A program made the position numbers and the translations under genes. Source: Theocolax elegans (taxonomy: Eukaryota; Arthropoda; Insecta; Hymenoptera; Cerocephalidae). From it: a stretch of DNA of 64,000 bases. The number at the start of each line of letters is the position of its first letter. Position 1 is the first letter of the stretch. Positions 26,732 through 42,700 of the stretch are shown piece after piece. The notes beneath the pieces are model-generated. The model worked only from the letters and a program-made list of their open reading frames with translations, was not told where the DNA came from and searched no databases. Location: NCBI GenBank assembly GCA_026168455.1, contig CM047425.1:94925580-94989579 (forward strand), written 5' to 3'.

Positions 26732-29700
26732 TTATTCATTTGGTACATAAATTTGCATCATATTCAAATTAAAAAGTTTTTCTAGATCTATAATACAATA
26801 ACCATTGTTTTTTATTATATTTATAATAAATTCTTTGATACTGTTGTAAGCATGTTTTACTTCAATTGGAATAACTTCATTACCTGACAAACATTCATAA
26901 ATTATTTAAACTAAGCAAGATAAATTAGTTAAACAAAAAAATAAAATAATCATATTTACTCTCTTGATTGCACTTATTCAAATTAAATATCTCATGGAAG
27001 AATTCTAGCTGATAATATAAATCACTCTCGTTATACTAAAATATAAGAGAATTAACATTAAAATAAAATTTTATTTTTTTAATAATTTTAATGTATAATT
27101 TATCTAATATACTTACAACTTTTTTAATGTATCCATCACGACAAACATCACATTTGTTAGAAGCAGATAATTCCATGTTTATTTTTCTTTTAGCATTGGT
27201 ACATAGTGGACTATCACATATTGTTACTCCGTTGTAATATTTTGAAATATATTTTCTTATGTCCAATTGCAATTTATTTTTAATAGCATATGTATGTTTC
27301 CATGGCGGATCATCGCAATCTACATTGCAGCATTTCATCAATGATAATGATCCAGTTGCCTAATTATATACCAAATTATATTATCAAATAAATATGTTTT
27401 TAATTATTTATTTTTTATTACATTTTTAATTATTTTTACTTACATTTTTATTAAAAAGAGATTTAATCACATTGTTAGCTTTGCAATTCAAATTACGGCA
27501 TTTAAATTTAAAAGACTGACATTTACGGTACCGATTATCAAACGTTATCAGAGATTTTTTTATATATTCATCTTTAATTATTCTCGCAAATCCCAAAGTT
27601 TTATCAATACCTACAATTTTTTTCATAACATTTAGATCATTTATTTTTAGTACAAACATTATATTGTAAACTAAAATTACCTAAGTGTTTAGCAACTTTA
27701 ACATTATCAATGTCCTTTATAGGATCGACAATTTTAATAATAACAGGATATAGTTCATTTAATAAATAATAACTAATATCAACTTTTAACTCTGAATTTG
27801 TTTGTAGTTCCTCAATGTGGTAAGCTCTTTCTGAATGTGATCTTTTAGTACCATCCTGAAACAGTAAAAATAGTTAATTATACATTTTTTTTGTATTTAT
27901 TAATTACTTTTACGTTAATCATATTTGTTTTATATACTTGAAAAATATTAACCTATACATATATAAATATGTGAATTCGTTAATATACCTTACAAATGAT
28001 GTAGGGTACAAGATCACCTGCCTTCCATTTTCGAACGCGACTACTTTTGTTTAATCTTTCTGCTACGGCAATATGTGGAAAATACCTAGTTGATTTATAT
28101 TCTTCGGGATTTTTTGAAAGCCGCTTTGTTATTTTTAGTGAGGTTACTACAAATTTTCCAGCAAATAGTATTTCCTTCGCATTTTCCAAAATTTTAAATA
28201 CATTTTGTGTTCGTGTCTCAATCGGTTGATCTCTCAATATTTCATCTAAAACTTGACTGAACATACAATTTTTAAGATATTAATAAAATATAAATATTTT
28301 TTAACTAAGTAAAAAATTGAACATCTTACTTTCCTACATCACAAGCTAAACTACACCTATCTCGTTTAATAACGTCTAATCCTTTGACTTCTCTAATATA
28401 TTGAAATTGTTCATTTGCTAACTTGGTAATTATTAACGCAGCATATTGCTTTTTATTAAGTATTAGTAAACGTGAAAAAATTTTATCTATTTGTAACTCA
28501 ATTTGTTTATATTTAACGTTAATTATTTGCTGAATGTTTTTACCAATCTTAAGGGCATTTTCATACTCCATATTGTTAGTATTAATCATTATAGAATCTG
28601 TATCACCATAAATAATTTCATATTTGAATGATTCTACCAGACTTACTGTATTTTCTAAAATTTTACGTCCTTTCATAGCTATAAGATTAGCTAAACTTTT
28701 TGCATAAAATCGCGAGTGTTCGGCTCCCAAGCATCCATATATGGAATTCGCCATTAATTTTAACGCCAACTGTCGAAGAACGTATTGTTGATTTTTAACT
28801 GATGGTAGATTTGAATTTTGTAATAATTTTTTAATCTGTTTTCTACTTTCAGTTAATTTACATACTTCGCGTGGAATAATTCCTTCCTTTAGGCTTAGTT
28901 TTGGCAAAGAAAGTTCCTTCTATAAAAATAAAATATACATATGAAAATTTTAATTTTTTTATTTAATTTTTAGCCTTGAAAATTTTCTTTTAATTTTTAA
29001 TATTATTATTGTTTTAGCACTTTTACACATAACAAAGAATATTAATTATAAATTACTTTTTGTAATTTGATTGAATGATCTTACTGCAAATAGTAATGGA
29101 TTAAAATGATATTAAACTCACATCAGCATAACCAGCACCTGGTATTGTTGAAAAACATATGTTAAATTCTTGTATAATGCTTGGATAAAGTGAAGAAAAA
29201 TCCATAAGTAAAATTAATGTATCGTATAATCCTTTTTTCGGATCTAAAATTAGACCACCTTTACATGCATCACTTTTATTAGATACAATGTCTTTTTTGT
29301 TTTTCTTTTTGTCGGGCGTAATATAATTAGCTGCATAGAAAGCGTGAAGTAAAAGGAATTCGATTCTTTCGGAAACACCATTCATTAATGTACGAGATAA
29401 AGTATTGCCAGCTATGTTTGTTAATTCAAGTGCCAAAAATAAAATATTTAGCTTCATTGTAATTTCAAGAATCCAAGATGCTTCTGTCATTGTTGATTCT
29501 ATGCAGTTTTTTAATTTTTTTATGTTACAGTTCTGAGAATTCTGTGTTTCAATTATCTCGTGTTTACTTACTTCTTTATTTAACACCTGGAAACAAAGTT
29601 AACTTTATAAGTAATAACTTTATTTTTTTAATATGCTATTTAACGAACAAAAAATTATGTATTAAAATAAAAACATTAACTCACAAATGCATAGACTGAA

Positions 29701-32700
29701 CTTAGTTCATAAGTTGTAAGTTTCATTTTTAGTTCTTCAATAATTTAATGATATCGCAAATAGGACGCCCAGGTATAACTTCTTTTAAATTATATTTTCC
29801 CTAGATAAATATGATGTAGATATAAAATAATGTGATAATTTATAATAAAAGTTTAAATAACTCAAAAGTATATTACTTTATATTTAGTTGGTGGGGTTTT
29901 AACTTTCAACTTTCCAATTTTACTCCAGTTTGTAATTTTCAGCGCTAGAATTTTAGTAATTAAAACTTCATATTGGAATCCAGTATCAGAACCAATAATA
30001 ATATCAGGATCAACTTCTTCCATAAGACTGAGTAATTTTTCTAATAGTTCAATTTCTGTTTTACAACATATTACATTAGTTTCCTTTATTTCACCAAGTT
30101 CATCTGATGCATGAATTGTGCAATTTATATTTGCAGAATGATTGACAACTACAACATATAATATACTTGTATCAAATTTAATATGTAATAATTCATATTA
30201 AACTAGATAATATTATATAGATATATAATTATGGTGGCTATAAAACTAAATAATTTTATTCTATATACTAATTTTTTAGAAGTAATTATATTCAAACAGA
30301 AATAAAAACTAACAACAATAACGTTGATTGAATAAAGGTTCCACAGTTGTATTGCCCAATGGAAATTTATGATGTATTAGAATTCCAATACTAGCAACTT
30401 TATTATCAAGTGTTTTATTCTGATTCTGCATCATTTGAATATTTAAAGCTGTAATTACTATTGGTGGAATACATGGAGTTTTTAATTTATTTCGAGTTAC
30501 AGAAATATCATGCATTGAAGAATGCACCTTAATAAAAACAAAAGGAAACAATTATTTAAATTTTATTAAGTAATTAAGTAAATTATTATAAGTTATTGTT
30601 ACCTCTATTTCACACCAACTGTATGTATTAGAAGATTTTTGATGGGCTGGTGAAATGTCAACATCAAGCCAACATGGTCCTTTAATATTCTTTTCAGTAA
30701 GAAATAATTCTAAAGCAGTTTCTGAATTTCCAAAAATTGATTCTATCGCAGATCCACAATAATTAGAATCTATTGGAGGATAAGATGCTGAGTATCTTAC
30801 TTCTAGGTATTTAGAAGAATGTGGAATATTTCTCATGTTAAATGCATAAAATTTCAGGACCTCTTTACATTTAAAATCTGTTATTTTGTTTTATTCATAA
30901 TATGTGTCACTTCATTGTACACTTTTTTCATATTCTGATCTGCACCTTCCAAATCTTTTTCATTAGACTGTTCAAACAATGTACAGAAATTATACAAGAT
31001 TTAAATTTATTTCTATAAATTTAATTAACTTAAAATATATTACAAGTTTTAATATTATAGTGAGAATCATAATTATATTTTGTTAAAGATTCACTTTTTA
31101 TTAATATAATACAAAAAAATTAATTTAATGATCAAACATAAAACTGTATATTTAATAATTGTTCAGGTTACTTACACATATTTTGGTAATAAATAATATC
31201 TTCTTGGTATGTTTTTAACAACAACACAACAAGATATAAAGCTAGTTTGTGCCTTCACCTTTCCAAATAGGTAAACAGTTCCAGGATTTTTGTACGGATC
31301 TTCAAAAGCATCCAGCCAAAAAAATTGAAATATTGCTTTTCCAAACGTATTAACAGCCATTGGAAATTGTAAAGACTGACCAACTGATACAGTTGGAGCA
31401 AAATGTTTGAATTTTCAACATCAAAATTACTCTTCCAATACTGTTTAGTAATATTTTGTTGTTGCAATTTGATCTTCTTCTCAGGAGGCTCTTGGGAGTT
31501 TTTATTTACAGATTTGTCTTGATCTTCAATATCTTTCCTTTTGTACATTTATGTTTATTATAATTGCTATTCTCTTGTTTAATATTGAATTCAATATTCA
31601 GTATCTACTTAATTCGTCAATTATACGATTAGGTATATTTTTAAAATATTTGAAAATAAGATGAATGCATTAAAAAATTATAATAAAAAATTTATTTACT
31701 TACATTATTACATTCATATAAATTTTCATTATTTTCATGATTAAAAGTTGGTGGCTTACTCAAATGAAACAACTCAATGTTTATATTATCTTGTGTGAAT
31801 TAAAAACACTTGTATTTACTTCTAATATGGTATTTTTCTTATGTTCATTTAGAACTTCATCATTTTTTGCTCTATTTTTTAAATGAATATCAATAGTAAT
31901 GACATACAATGTGTAATAGTGTATGTAAATTATTACTTACTTTAATATTACATTAGTGCAAGCAGTTTCATAATTATTTTCTGAGTCTGATAATACATCA
32001 GTTACTAATGTATTATTAGCTACAGTCTCATCCTTTTCTAAATCTGATAAGTGAATTACTGATATTGTATTATTGAGTGATACACGGCTTAAACATTTTA
32101 GTAAATTTGAATTCTTTAGGTCTTTCTTATTATTAGAAGTTGATGGTGCAGTATAATTGGAAGCCTCAAGAGCTGCTGTACTTAATTCTAATACATTACT
32201 TTTTCCACTTTCATTTATAATTTCATTACTGTTTACTCTATTTTTTAAATAAACAATGAATAATAAAAATGCATAAAGTACATTAGTGTATCTCAACTAT
32301 TACTTACTTAAATATTGTGCTACTAGGTGCAGTTTCATAATCACTTTCTGAATCTGATGATACATCAATTACTGAAAGTCTATTATTCAGTGATACACTG
32401 CTTAAGCATTTTTGTAAATTTGAATTCTTCCAATCTTTTTCATTATTCGAAGTTGATAATGAGGCATAATTTGAAGTCTCAAGAGCTGCTGCACTTAATT
32501 CTAATACATTACTTTTTCCACTTTCATTTATAATTTCATTACTGTTTACTCTGTTTTTAAATAAACAATGAATAATAAAAATGCATAAAGTACATTAGTG
32601 TATCTCAGACTATTACTTACTTAAATATTGTGCTACTAGGTGCAGTTTCATAATCACTTTCTGAATCTGATGATACATTAATTATTACTGTATTTTATTC

Positions 32701-33200
32701 AGTGATACACTGCTTAAGGATTTTTGTAAATTTGAAGTCTTCCAATTCTTTTTCATTATTAGAAATTGATGGTGAGGCATAATTCGAAGTATTAGAGACG
32801 TCTCCATTTACTTTTAACGTATTATTTTTTCCACTTTCATTTAGGAATATATTGCTTTTTAATCTGTTTTTTTATATATAAATAATAAATAATTATAATT
32901 ATATATAATGTTTAGTAATTTATTTATATTACTACTTACTTTATTACATTATTAGTACTAATTGAATCATCGGAATCACTTTCTGAATCTGATGATAGAC
33001 CAATTACTCTACCATATAGTAATTTTTGAATTTTTCTCAATATAATAATGCTTTCAGATTTATTTTTTGTTTGTTTTTTGTAACATTCAGTTTCTTCTTT
33101 ACCTGTTAAAATTAGTAAATTTATATGAAGTAAATAATTAATGTACAACAACAATATAGTGCATTATTAACAATAATGTATAAAATTTACCGTTACTCAT
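26732..33200 (-). pseudogene. Copy B: full-length POLA1-like gene disrupted by single-base indels
   Basis: It has the same 19-exon layout as copy C, shifted by about 10 kb, from ATG at 33200 to TAA at 26732-26734. The catalytic exons (motif A at about 29100-29586, motifs B and C at about 28326-28920) and zinc-binding exons (27036-27660) are the same as in copy C. Several exons differ from C by 1-bp losses, mostly in homopolymers: exon 11 (about 29742), exon 8 (about 30890), exon 7 three times (about 31183, 31408, 31544; net -3 but scrambled between), exon 6 (about 31793) and exon 3 (about 32697, with a compensating extra base near 32740). As written the product is frameshifted. Because the changes are homopolymer-length ones, uncorrected sequencing error or a duplicated haplotype is as likely as real decay. 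Confidence 0.75.
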
Positions 33201-33930
33201 GATAAATCGATTAGTTTTGAGTAACTAATATCATATTTTGTTTATAGTAAAGAATTATAATATCTTCACTTGCTTACTGCACGAATACTATTTCATTTTA
33301 AAACTCACGACTTCTGTTGCCGGACTGCCCGTAAGTACTTATTATGTTTTATATTTATTTTAGCGGTAAGTTGCATGTTTATTACATCTTGTACGTACAC
33401 ACGATGGGTTGACACTCGCGTTTCGCGCCTTTCACGCTTCGTGACCAATCGCTGCAAGGGCTTATGATACCACGTGGTCCGGTGTGTATGATCTGTGTTG
33501 CAGTGTTTATAATTATTCGTAATTTTTGATGAACATTTACGAAATTAAACTACGCATGTTTATTAATATGCATTGTCTATTATTTATATAAACCTTAAAT
33601 TTATGTTTTATGTATTAAACGTTAATACGATAATTAGTTTAATTTTTTTATATGTGTTTTATGTTTTAACTTTTTCGTAATCATTTCCAATCGATTTCGA
33701 CTATACTACGGCCATAAAAATAAGAAGAAGAAGAAGAAAATTTCGACTGTATATTATTGCGACTAAAATTCTCAATTTCCCACACACACATACTTGTTTC
33801 TTACCTAGTTATATGGTTTAATGCGAGCGTGTTATAAAAGTTGGAAACTGTGCTTTTTATAAAAAAATGCTAACAATCAGTAAATATTCATAAACTTTTA
33901 TATTTGCATAACATGACTGTATTACATTAC
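33201..33930 (-). promoter_or_regulatory. Copy B upstream region with E2F-like site
   Basis: Near-identical to the copy A upstream region. TTTCGCGC lies at 33421-33428, about 220 bp upstream of the ATG, with a CACGTG E-box about 50 bp farther upstream. Regulatory role inferred from motifs and from conservation across five copies. Confidence 0.5.
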
Positions 33931-36394
33931 AAATAAATTCCCCATGTAAATATTATTTGATGTGGAAATTAAACCACATAGATGTGAATATTTTTTATGC
34001 TATATCAAATTTAAATAAGAATCATCAAAATCTTGAGTCTAGATAGCCAGCGCAAATGTACTGCGCATGCGCTGTAAAAAGAACGCACTACCGCTTTTGT
34101 TTATAACTTGATTGAAATAGTCTAGTTTATTGCTGTTTTTTGTCAATTTCGATAGTTAAAGCTTGTTCTATAAGTAGTTCATTTAAATTTCAGCCCTAAG
34201 TATTAATAAACAAAGCCACAGTAATTGCTTGAAAAAAAAGTTTATCCTAGCTTCAGAGCATCTTAGAACAATAAATATGAGCTTAAAATTTGTAAAAAAA
34301 TCATATCAATCAGATAATTTATTAATAAATTCAACTAAAAAAAATTCCCGCTCAAAATCAATTATTAAAACTACTTAATTTTTTAAGTTCTTTTTAAACA
34401 ATTTACAGTTACAAATACAAAATTTCCTTTATTTGTACATTATAGTGTAACTATTTACAAATAAAATGAGCTGCAATAGAAGTCTCGCTACGACGCCTGA
34501 TGTAGACTGGGGATATTAGATTTTTGTAAGCGGTCTTTTTAATTAACAAATAGAATTACACGGTAAGTTATTAATATTTAAGACTGAAATTTTTACTACT
34601 TATTAAGTACCCAAAGATATTTAATAAAACCCTTATTACAATTTTGTAGAAGCAAAAATAATTTAATTATACAATATGTTAAAAACGCTGAAAATAGCGG
34701 TTTATTGCATTTTAGTTATAAACAAAAAACTGGTTTTTCGTACATTTATTAATTATTTAAACAATGACCGAGACTGAAATCATGGCCACATTCATATACC
34801 ATAATATCCTGACATAGAAGTTGATCCATCTGTCTGCATTTTATATTTGAAAAAGCGGAAAAATTTGGTGATATCTCATGATCCGATTTTCATGATTCTT
34901 CTTTAATTTTATATAGCATACAAAAATACTAACAACGATATGGTTTAAGTTCTAAATAAAAAATAACTTACGTAAGAAATATAATAAACTTTATTATTTA
35001 TATATATAGACAACCCGCAGGTACCACTCAGAGAAAGCTTGGTGTTGACGGTGCGAGCAACAACGATAACACAGCGAGTATCACCACCAACAGCGTGATA
35101 GAGGACGCGTTGTCGCCAGGTCGCAATTGACATCACAAGCGCGAGGCGACGCATACGCCTGTGAAATGACGGACGATCAACAAATTGATACCGCAGCGAT
35201 CTCACTTTCAAAGTGTGAGATTCTAATTTTCAAACCTGCTCTCTTGGCAGCAGGCAAGGTGTTACTGAATCCGCCGGAGAATAGCAAATACCAAGCCCTG
35301 AAAAAACTCCTGATCAAAACCTTCGATGAGAGAGAGAGAGAGATGTATTGATAGATATAAGTTTATTTGTACAATACAAAAATTTACAAATTTTGAAATA
35401 TAAATAAATATTATAAAGGCTTGTATAAGTACAATATTGCATAGTGATAGAACAGTTTAAAATATCACAGTCACAGTCAGCAGATAAAATATAATAAATA
35501 TACAACAACTGTCAATACATCTATCAGTCACAATACTAAAATACAATTTAAAATTTAAAATTGAACGACACAATAAAGCAGTTATTCGTCATCTAACATC
35601 CCTTAAATACTTTCCACTTTAGGCGTGGAATGGCTCACTCTACTTCCATACCACGTGTAGTCCGTTCTCAAGATTTTAAACCTTCAGCCACGAATCTGGA
35701 TGAGACGTTGGAAGCGGCAGATCCCTTGGCGCAGAAACCCTTCACAAAAGGCGTCGCCATCGCCAACCATGCACGGATAAGGGTGCCCAGCGTACTCAGT
35801 ACTGCCGTTCGCAGCATAGCAGACAACGAACTCAAAACCATGCTTGCTCAACTCCTGGCCATCAGCAGAGAAACGCTTTTGGCTATTACTCGACTATATG
35901 TGAGCCGAGACATGTAGTCCCAACAAAAACAATGGTGCCTCAAATAGCAGGGGACCAAGGGGATGATCCAGAAGCAGGAGCAGGATCTGTTACGCAGTTT
36001 GGAATTATCGCAAACAAATGTGTACCGTGTCATGTGACTTTCCGGTATCGGCTTCACCTAGTAGTGTAACTCAGGTCCAGGAAAACTAGCCGAGTCCCCA
36101 TCTGTCCTGGTCGGTTTTGGGGAAGAGATAGGTAAAAACTTATGTACGACCAAAAAACAAACATAAAGTTTCTAGTCAATTCCGGTTTGGTCGTATCCGC
36201 TCAGCTAGTAGTATAAGCGCATTACGCACGGCAGATTGTTAAGTTGTTATTTGTTATTTTGTTATTAAGAATAATGAATTTATCTTGTGCAACCTAAAAC
36301 AAAGTGTTATAATGAGCCCGAAGCCCTTCCTAATCTCTGTATTCTTCAGCAATCTTCTCAACGGTACGTTATCTTCGCGCCCTCGTTCACAACC
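33931..36394. mobile_element. Second copy of the inserted spacer block with retrotransposon remnant
   Basis: Matches 23931-26395 almost base for base, including the NRF1-like palindrome and the gag/protease fragment (35127-36250). Its presence in both spacers shows the block was already in place before the 10-kb tandem duplication. Confidence 0.55.
35127..36250 (+). pseudogene. Decayed gag-protease fragment, duplicate
   Basis: Same broken frames as at 25128-26250, with the same Ty3/gypsy-like NPPENSKYQALKKLLIK block and degenerate protease motif. It was copied with the spacer, not inserted independently. Confidence 0.4.
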
Positions 36395-36665
36395 ACATCT
36401 CGGCTTGCGGACACCTCTCCTTATCTAGCGCTACTTCACCTTTTGTCGGTAAATTCGCATGCGGTTTGATCCAAACTTATGCTAAATATATACCTTTTAT
36501 TTTCATTTAAAATAAATAATTAATTAAACTACAATTATTCATTTAATTAATTAAGCTATATTTATTTACAACCGTATTTACGTAAATATACAAAACATAA
36601 CTGCGCACTTTGTAATACAATATTTTCTCTCAATTTATATCTCCAAAAATACATGTAAATTAACG

Positions 36666-36671
36666 TTTATT
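36666..36671 (-). terminator. Probable polyadenylation signal of copy C
   Basis: AATAAA on the minus strand about 60 nt after the copy C stop codon, in a suitable AT-rich context. The same site follows copy B. Confidence 0.5.
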
Positions 36672-36729
36672 TGAAAAATAAAATATTAATTACTTTAATT
36701 ATCAATTAAAAAGAATATTAGTTCATACC

Positions 36730-39700
36730 TTATTCATTTGGTACATAAATTTGCATCATATTCAAATTAAAAAGTTTTTCTAGATCTATAATACAATAAC
36801 CATTGTTTTTTATTATATTTATAATAAATTCTTTGATACTGTTGTAAGCATGTTTTACTTCAATTGGAATAACTTCATTACCTGACAAACATTCATAAAT
36901 TATTTAAACTAAGCAAGATAAATTAGTTAAACAAAAAAATAAAATAATCATATTTACTCTCTTGATTGCACTTATTCAAATTAAATATCTCATGGAAGAA
37001 TTCTAGCTGATAATATAAATCACTCTCGTTATACTAAAATATAAGAGAATTAACATTAAAATAAAATTTTATTTTTTTAATAATTTTAATGTATAATTTA
37101 TCTAATATACTTACAACTTTTTTAATGTATCCATCACGACAAACATCACATTTGTTAGAAGCAGATAATTCCATGTTTATTTTTCTTTTAGCATTGGTAC
37201 ATAGTGGACTATCACATATTGTTACTCCGTTGTAATATTTTGAAATATATTTTCTTATGTCCAATTGCAATTTATTTTTAATAGCATATGTATGTTTCCA
37301 TGGCGGATCATCGCAATCTACATTGCAGCATTTCATCAATGATAATGATCCAGTTGCCTAATTATATACCAAATTATATTATCAAATAAATATGTTTTTA
37401 ATTATTTATTTTTTATTACATTTTTAATTATTTTTACTTACATTTTTATTAAAAAGAGATTTAATCACATTGTTAGCTTTGCAATTCAAATTACGGCATT
37501 TAAATTTAAAAGACTGACATTTACGGTACCGATTATCAAACGTTATCAGAGATTTTTTTATATATTCATCTTTAATTATTCTCGCAAATCCCAAAGTTTT
37601 ATCAATACCTACAATTTTTTTCATAACATTTAGATCATTTTATTTTTAGTACAAACATTATATTGTAAACTAAAATTACCTAAGTGTTTAGCAACTTTAA
37701 CATTATCAATGTCCTTTATAGGATCGACAATTTTAATAATAACAGGATATAGTTCATTTAATAAATAATAACTAATATCAACTTTTAACTCTGAATTTGT
37801 TTGTAGTTCCTCAATGTGGTAAGCTCTTTCTGAATGTGATCTTTTAGTACCATCCTGAAACAGTAAAAATAGTTAATTATACATTTTTTTTGTATTTATT
37901 AATTACTTTTACGTTAATCATATTTGTTTTATATACTTGAAAAATATTAACCTATACATATATAAATATGTGAATTCGTTAATATACCTTACAAATGATG
38001 TAGGGTACAAGATCACCTGCCTTCCATTTTCGAACGCGACTACTTTTGTTTAATCTTTCTGCTACGGCAATATGTGGAAAATACCTAGTTGATTTATATT
38101 CTTCGGGATTTTTTGAAAGCCGCTTTGTTATTTTTAGTGAGGTTACTACAAATTTTCCAGCAAATAGTATTTCCTTCGCATTTTCCAAAATTTTAAATAC
38201 ATTTTGTGTTCGTGTCTCAATCGGTTGATCTCTCAATATTTCATCTAAAACTTGACTGAACATACAATTTTTAAGATATTAATAAAATATAAATATTTTT
38301 TAACTAAGTAAAAAATTGAACATCTTACTTTCCTACATCACAAGCTAAACTACACCTATCTCGTTTAATAACGTCTAATCCTTTGACTTCTCTAATATAT
38401 TGAAATTGTTCATTTGCTAACTTGGTAATTATTAACGCAGCATATTGCTTTTTATTAAGTATTAGTAAACGTGAAAAAATTTTATCTATTTGTAACTCAA
38501 TTTGTTTATATTTAACGTTAATTATTTGCTGAATGTTTTTACCAATCTTAAGGGCATTTTCATACTCCATATTGTTAGTATTAATCATTATAGAATCTGT
38601 ATCACCATAAATAATTTCATATTTGAATGATTCTACCAGACTTACTGTATTTTCTAAAATTTTACGTCCTTTCATAGCTATAAGATTAGCTAAACTTTTT
38701 GCATAAAATCGCGAGTGTTCGGCTCCCAAGCATCCATATATGGAATTCGCCATTAATTTTAACGCCAACTGTCGAAGAACGTATTGTTGATTTTTAACTG
38801 ATGGTAGATTTGAATTTTGTAATAATTTTTTAATCTGTTTTCTACTTTCAGTTAATTTACATACTTCGCGTGGAATAATTCCTTCCTTTAGGCTTAGTTT
38901 TGGCAAAGAAAGTTCCTTCTATAAAAATAAAATATACATATGAAAATTTTAATTTTTTTATTTAATTTTTAGCCTTGAAAATTTTCTTTTAATTTTTAAT
39001 ATTATTATTGTTTTAGCACTTTTACACATAACAAAGAATATTAATTATAAATTACTTTTTGTAATTTGATTGAATGATCTTACTGCAAATAGTAATGGAT
39101 TAAAATGATATTAAACTCACATCAGCATAACCAGCACCTGGTATTGTTGAAAAACATATGTTAAATTCTTGTATAATGCTTGGATAAAGTGAAGAAAAAT
39201 CCATAAGTAAAATTAATGTATCGTATAATCCTTTTTTCGGATCTAAAATTAGACCACCTTTACATGCATCACTTTTATTAGATACAATGTCTTTTTTGTT
39301 TTTCTTTTTGTCGGGCGTAATATAATTAGCTGCATAGAAAGCGTGAAGTAAAAGGAATTCGATTCTTTCGGAAACACCATTCATTAATGTACGAGATAAA
39401 GTATTGCCAGCTATGTTTGTTAATTCAAGTGCCAAAAATAAAATATTTAGCTTCATTGTAATTTCAAGAATCCAAGATGCTTCTGTCATTGTTGATTCTA
39501 TGCAGTTTTTTAATTTTTTTATGTTACAGTTCTGAGAATTCTGTGTTTCAATTATCTCGTGTTTACTTACTTCTTTATTTAACACCTGGAAACAAAGTTA
39601 ACTTTATAAGTAATAACTTTATTTTTTTTAATATGCTATTTAACGAACAAAAAATTATGTATTAAAATAAAAACATTAACTCACAAATGCATAGACTGAA

Positions 39701-42700
39701 CTTAGTTCATAAGTTGTAAGTTTCATTTTTAGTTCTTCAATAAATTTAATGATATCGCAAATAGGACGCCCAGGTATAACTTCTTTTAAATTATATTTTC
39801 CCTAGATAAATATGATGTAGATATAAAATAATGTGATAATTTATAATAAAAGTTTAAATAACTCAAAAGTATATTACTTTATATTTAGTTGGTGGGGTTT
39901 TAACTTTCAACTTTCCAATTTTACTCCAGTTTGTAATTTTCAGCGCTAGAATTTTAGTAATTAAAACTTCATATTGGAATCCAGTATCAGAACCAATAAT
40001 AATATCAGGATCAACTTCTTCCATAAGACTGAGTAATTTTTCTAATAGTTCAATTTCTGTTTTACAACATATTACATTAGTTTCCTTTATTTCACCAAGT
40101 TCATCTGATGCATGAATTGTGCAATTTATATTTGCAGAATGATTGACAACTACAACATATAATATACTTGTATCAAATTTAATATGTAATAATTCATATT
40201 AAACTAGATAATATTATATAGATATATAATTATGGTGGCTATAAAACTAAATAATTTTATTCTATATACTAATTTTTTAGAAGTAATTATATTCAAACAG
40301 AAATAAAAACTAACAACAATAACGTTGATTGAATAAAGGTTCCACAGTTGTATTGCCCAATGGAAATTTATGATGTATTAGAATTCCAATACTAGCAACT
40401 TTATTATCAAGTGTTTTATTCTGATTCTGCATCATTTGAATATTTAAAGCTGTAATTACTATTGGTGGAATACATGGAGTTTTTAATTTATTTCGAGTTA
40501 CAGAAATATCATGCATTGAAGAATGCACCTTAATAAAAACAAAAGGAAACAATTATTTAAATTTTATTAAGTAATTAAGTAAATTATTATAAGTTATTGT
40601 TACCTCTATTTCACACCAACTGTATGTATTAGAAGATTTTTGATGGGCTGGTGAAATGTCAACATCAAGCCAACATGGTCCTTTAATATTCTTTTCAGTA
40701 AGAAATAATTCTAAAGCAGTTTCTGAATTTCCAAAAATTGATTCTATCGCAGATCCACAATAATTAGAATCTATTGGAGGATAAGATGCTGAGTATCTTA
40801 CTTCTAGGTATTTAGAAGAATGTGGAATATTTCTCATGTTAAATGCATAAAATTTCAGGACCTCTTTACATTTAAAATCTGTTATTTTGTTTTTATTCAT
40901 AATATGTGTCACTTCATTGTACACTTTTTTCATATTCTGATCTGCACCTTCCAAATCTTTTTCATTAGACTGTTCAAACAATGTACAGAAATTATACAAG
41001 ATTTAAATTTATTTCTATAAATTTAATTAACTTAAAATATATTACAAGTTTTAATATTATAGTGAGAATCATAATTATATTTTGTTAAAGATTCACTTTT
41101 TATTAATATAATACAAAAAAATTAATTTAATGATCAAACATAAAACTGTATATTTAATAATTGTTCAGGTTTACTTACACATATTTTTGGTAATAAATAA
41201 TATCTTCTTGGTATGTTTTTAACAACAACACAACAAGATATAAAGCTAGTTTGTGCCTTCACCTTTCCAAATAGGTAAACAGTTCCAGGATTTTTGTACG
41301 GATCTTCAAAAGCATCCAGCCAAAAAAATTGAAATATTGCTTTTCCAAACGTATTAACAGCCATTGGAAATTGTAAAGACTGACCAACTGATACAGTTGG
41401 AGCAAAATGTTTTGAATTTTCAACATCAAAATTACTCTTCCAATACTGTTTAGTAATATTTTGTTGTTGCAATTTGATCTTCTTCTCAGGAGGCTCTTGG
41501 GAGTTTTTATTTACAGATTTGTCTTGATCTTCAATATCTTTCCTTTTGTTACATTTATGTTTATTATAATTGCTATTCTCTTGTTTAATATTGAATTCAA
41601 TATTCAGTATCTACTTAATTCGTCAATTATACGATTAGGTATATTTTTAAAATATTTGAAAATAAGATGAATGCATTAAAAAATTATAATAAAAAATTTA
41701 TTTACTTACATTATTACATTCATATAAATTTTCATTATTTTCATGATTAAAAGTTGGTGGCTTACTCAAATGAAACAACTCAATGTTTATATTATCTTTG
41801 TGTGAATTAAAAACACTTGTATTTACTTCTAATATGGTATTTTTCTTATGTTCATTTAGAACTTCATCATTTTTTGCTCTATTTTTTAAATGAATATCAA
41901 TAGTAATGACATACAATGTGTAATAGTGTATGTAAATTATTACTTACTTTAATATTACATTAGTGCAAGCAGTTTCATAATTATTTTCTGAGTCTGATAA
42001 TACATCAGTTACTAATGTATTATTAGCTACAGTCTCATCCTTTTCTAAATCTGATAAGTGAATTACTGATATTGTATTATTGAGTGATACACGGCTTAAA
42101 CATTTTAGTAAATTTGAATTCTTTAGGTCTTTCTTATTATTAGAAGTTGATGGTGCAGTATAATTGGAAGCCTCAAGAGCTGCTGTACTTAATTCTAATA
42201 CATTACTTTTTCCACTTTCATTTATAATTTCATTACTGTTTACTCTATTTTTTAAATAAACAATGAATAATAAAAATGCATAAAGTACATTAGTGTATCT
42301 CAACTATTACTTACTTAAATATTGTGCTACTAGGTGCAGTTTCATAATCACTTTCTGAATCTGATGATACATCAATTACTGAAAGTCTATTATTCAGTGA
42401 TACACTGCTTAAGCATTTTTGTAAATTTGAATTCTTCCAATCTTTTTCATTATTCGAAGTTGATAATGAGGCATAATTTGAAGTCTCAAGAGCTGCTGCA
42501 CTTAATTCTAATACATTACTTTTTCCACTTTCATTTATAATTTCATTACTGTTTACTCTGTTTTTAAATAAACAATGAATAATAAAAATGCATAAAGTAC
42601 ATTAGTGTATCTCAACTATTACTTACTTAAATATTGTGCTACTAGGTGCAGTTTCATAATCACTTTCTGAATCTGATGATACATTAATTATTACTGGTAT

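Noticed and set aside
28326..29586. A viral or Polinton/Maverick family-B DNA polymerase
   Set aside because: The copy has POLA1-specific order, many introns, a CysB module at the C-terminus and no protein-priming insertions, so a cellular polymerase alpha origin fits far better.
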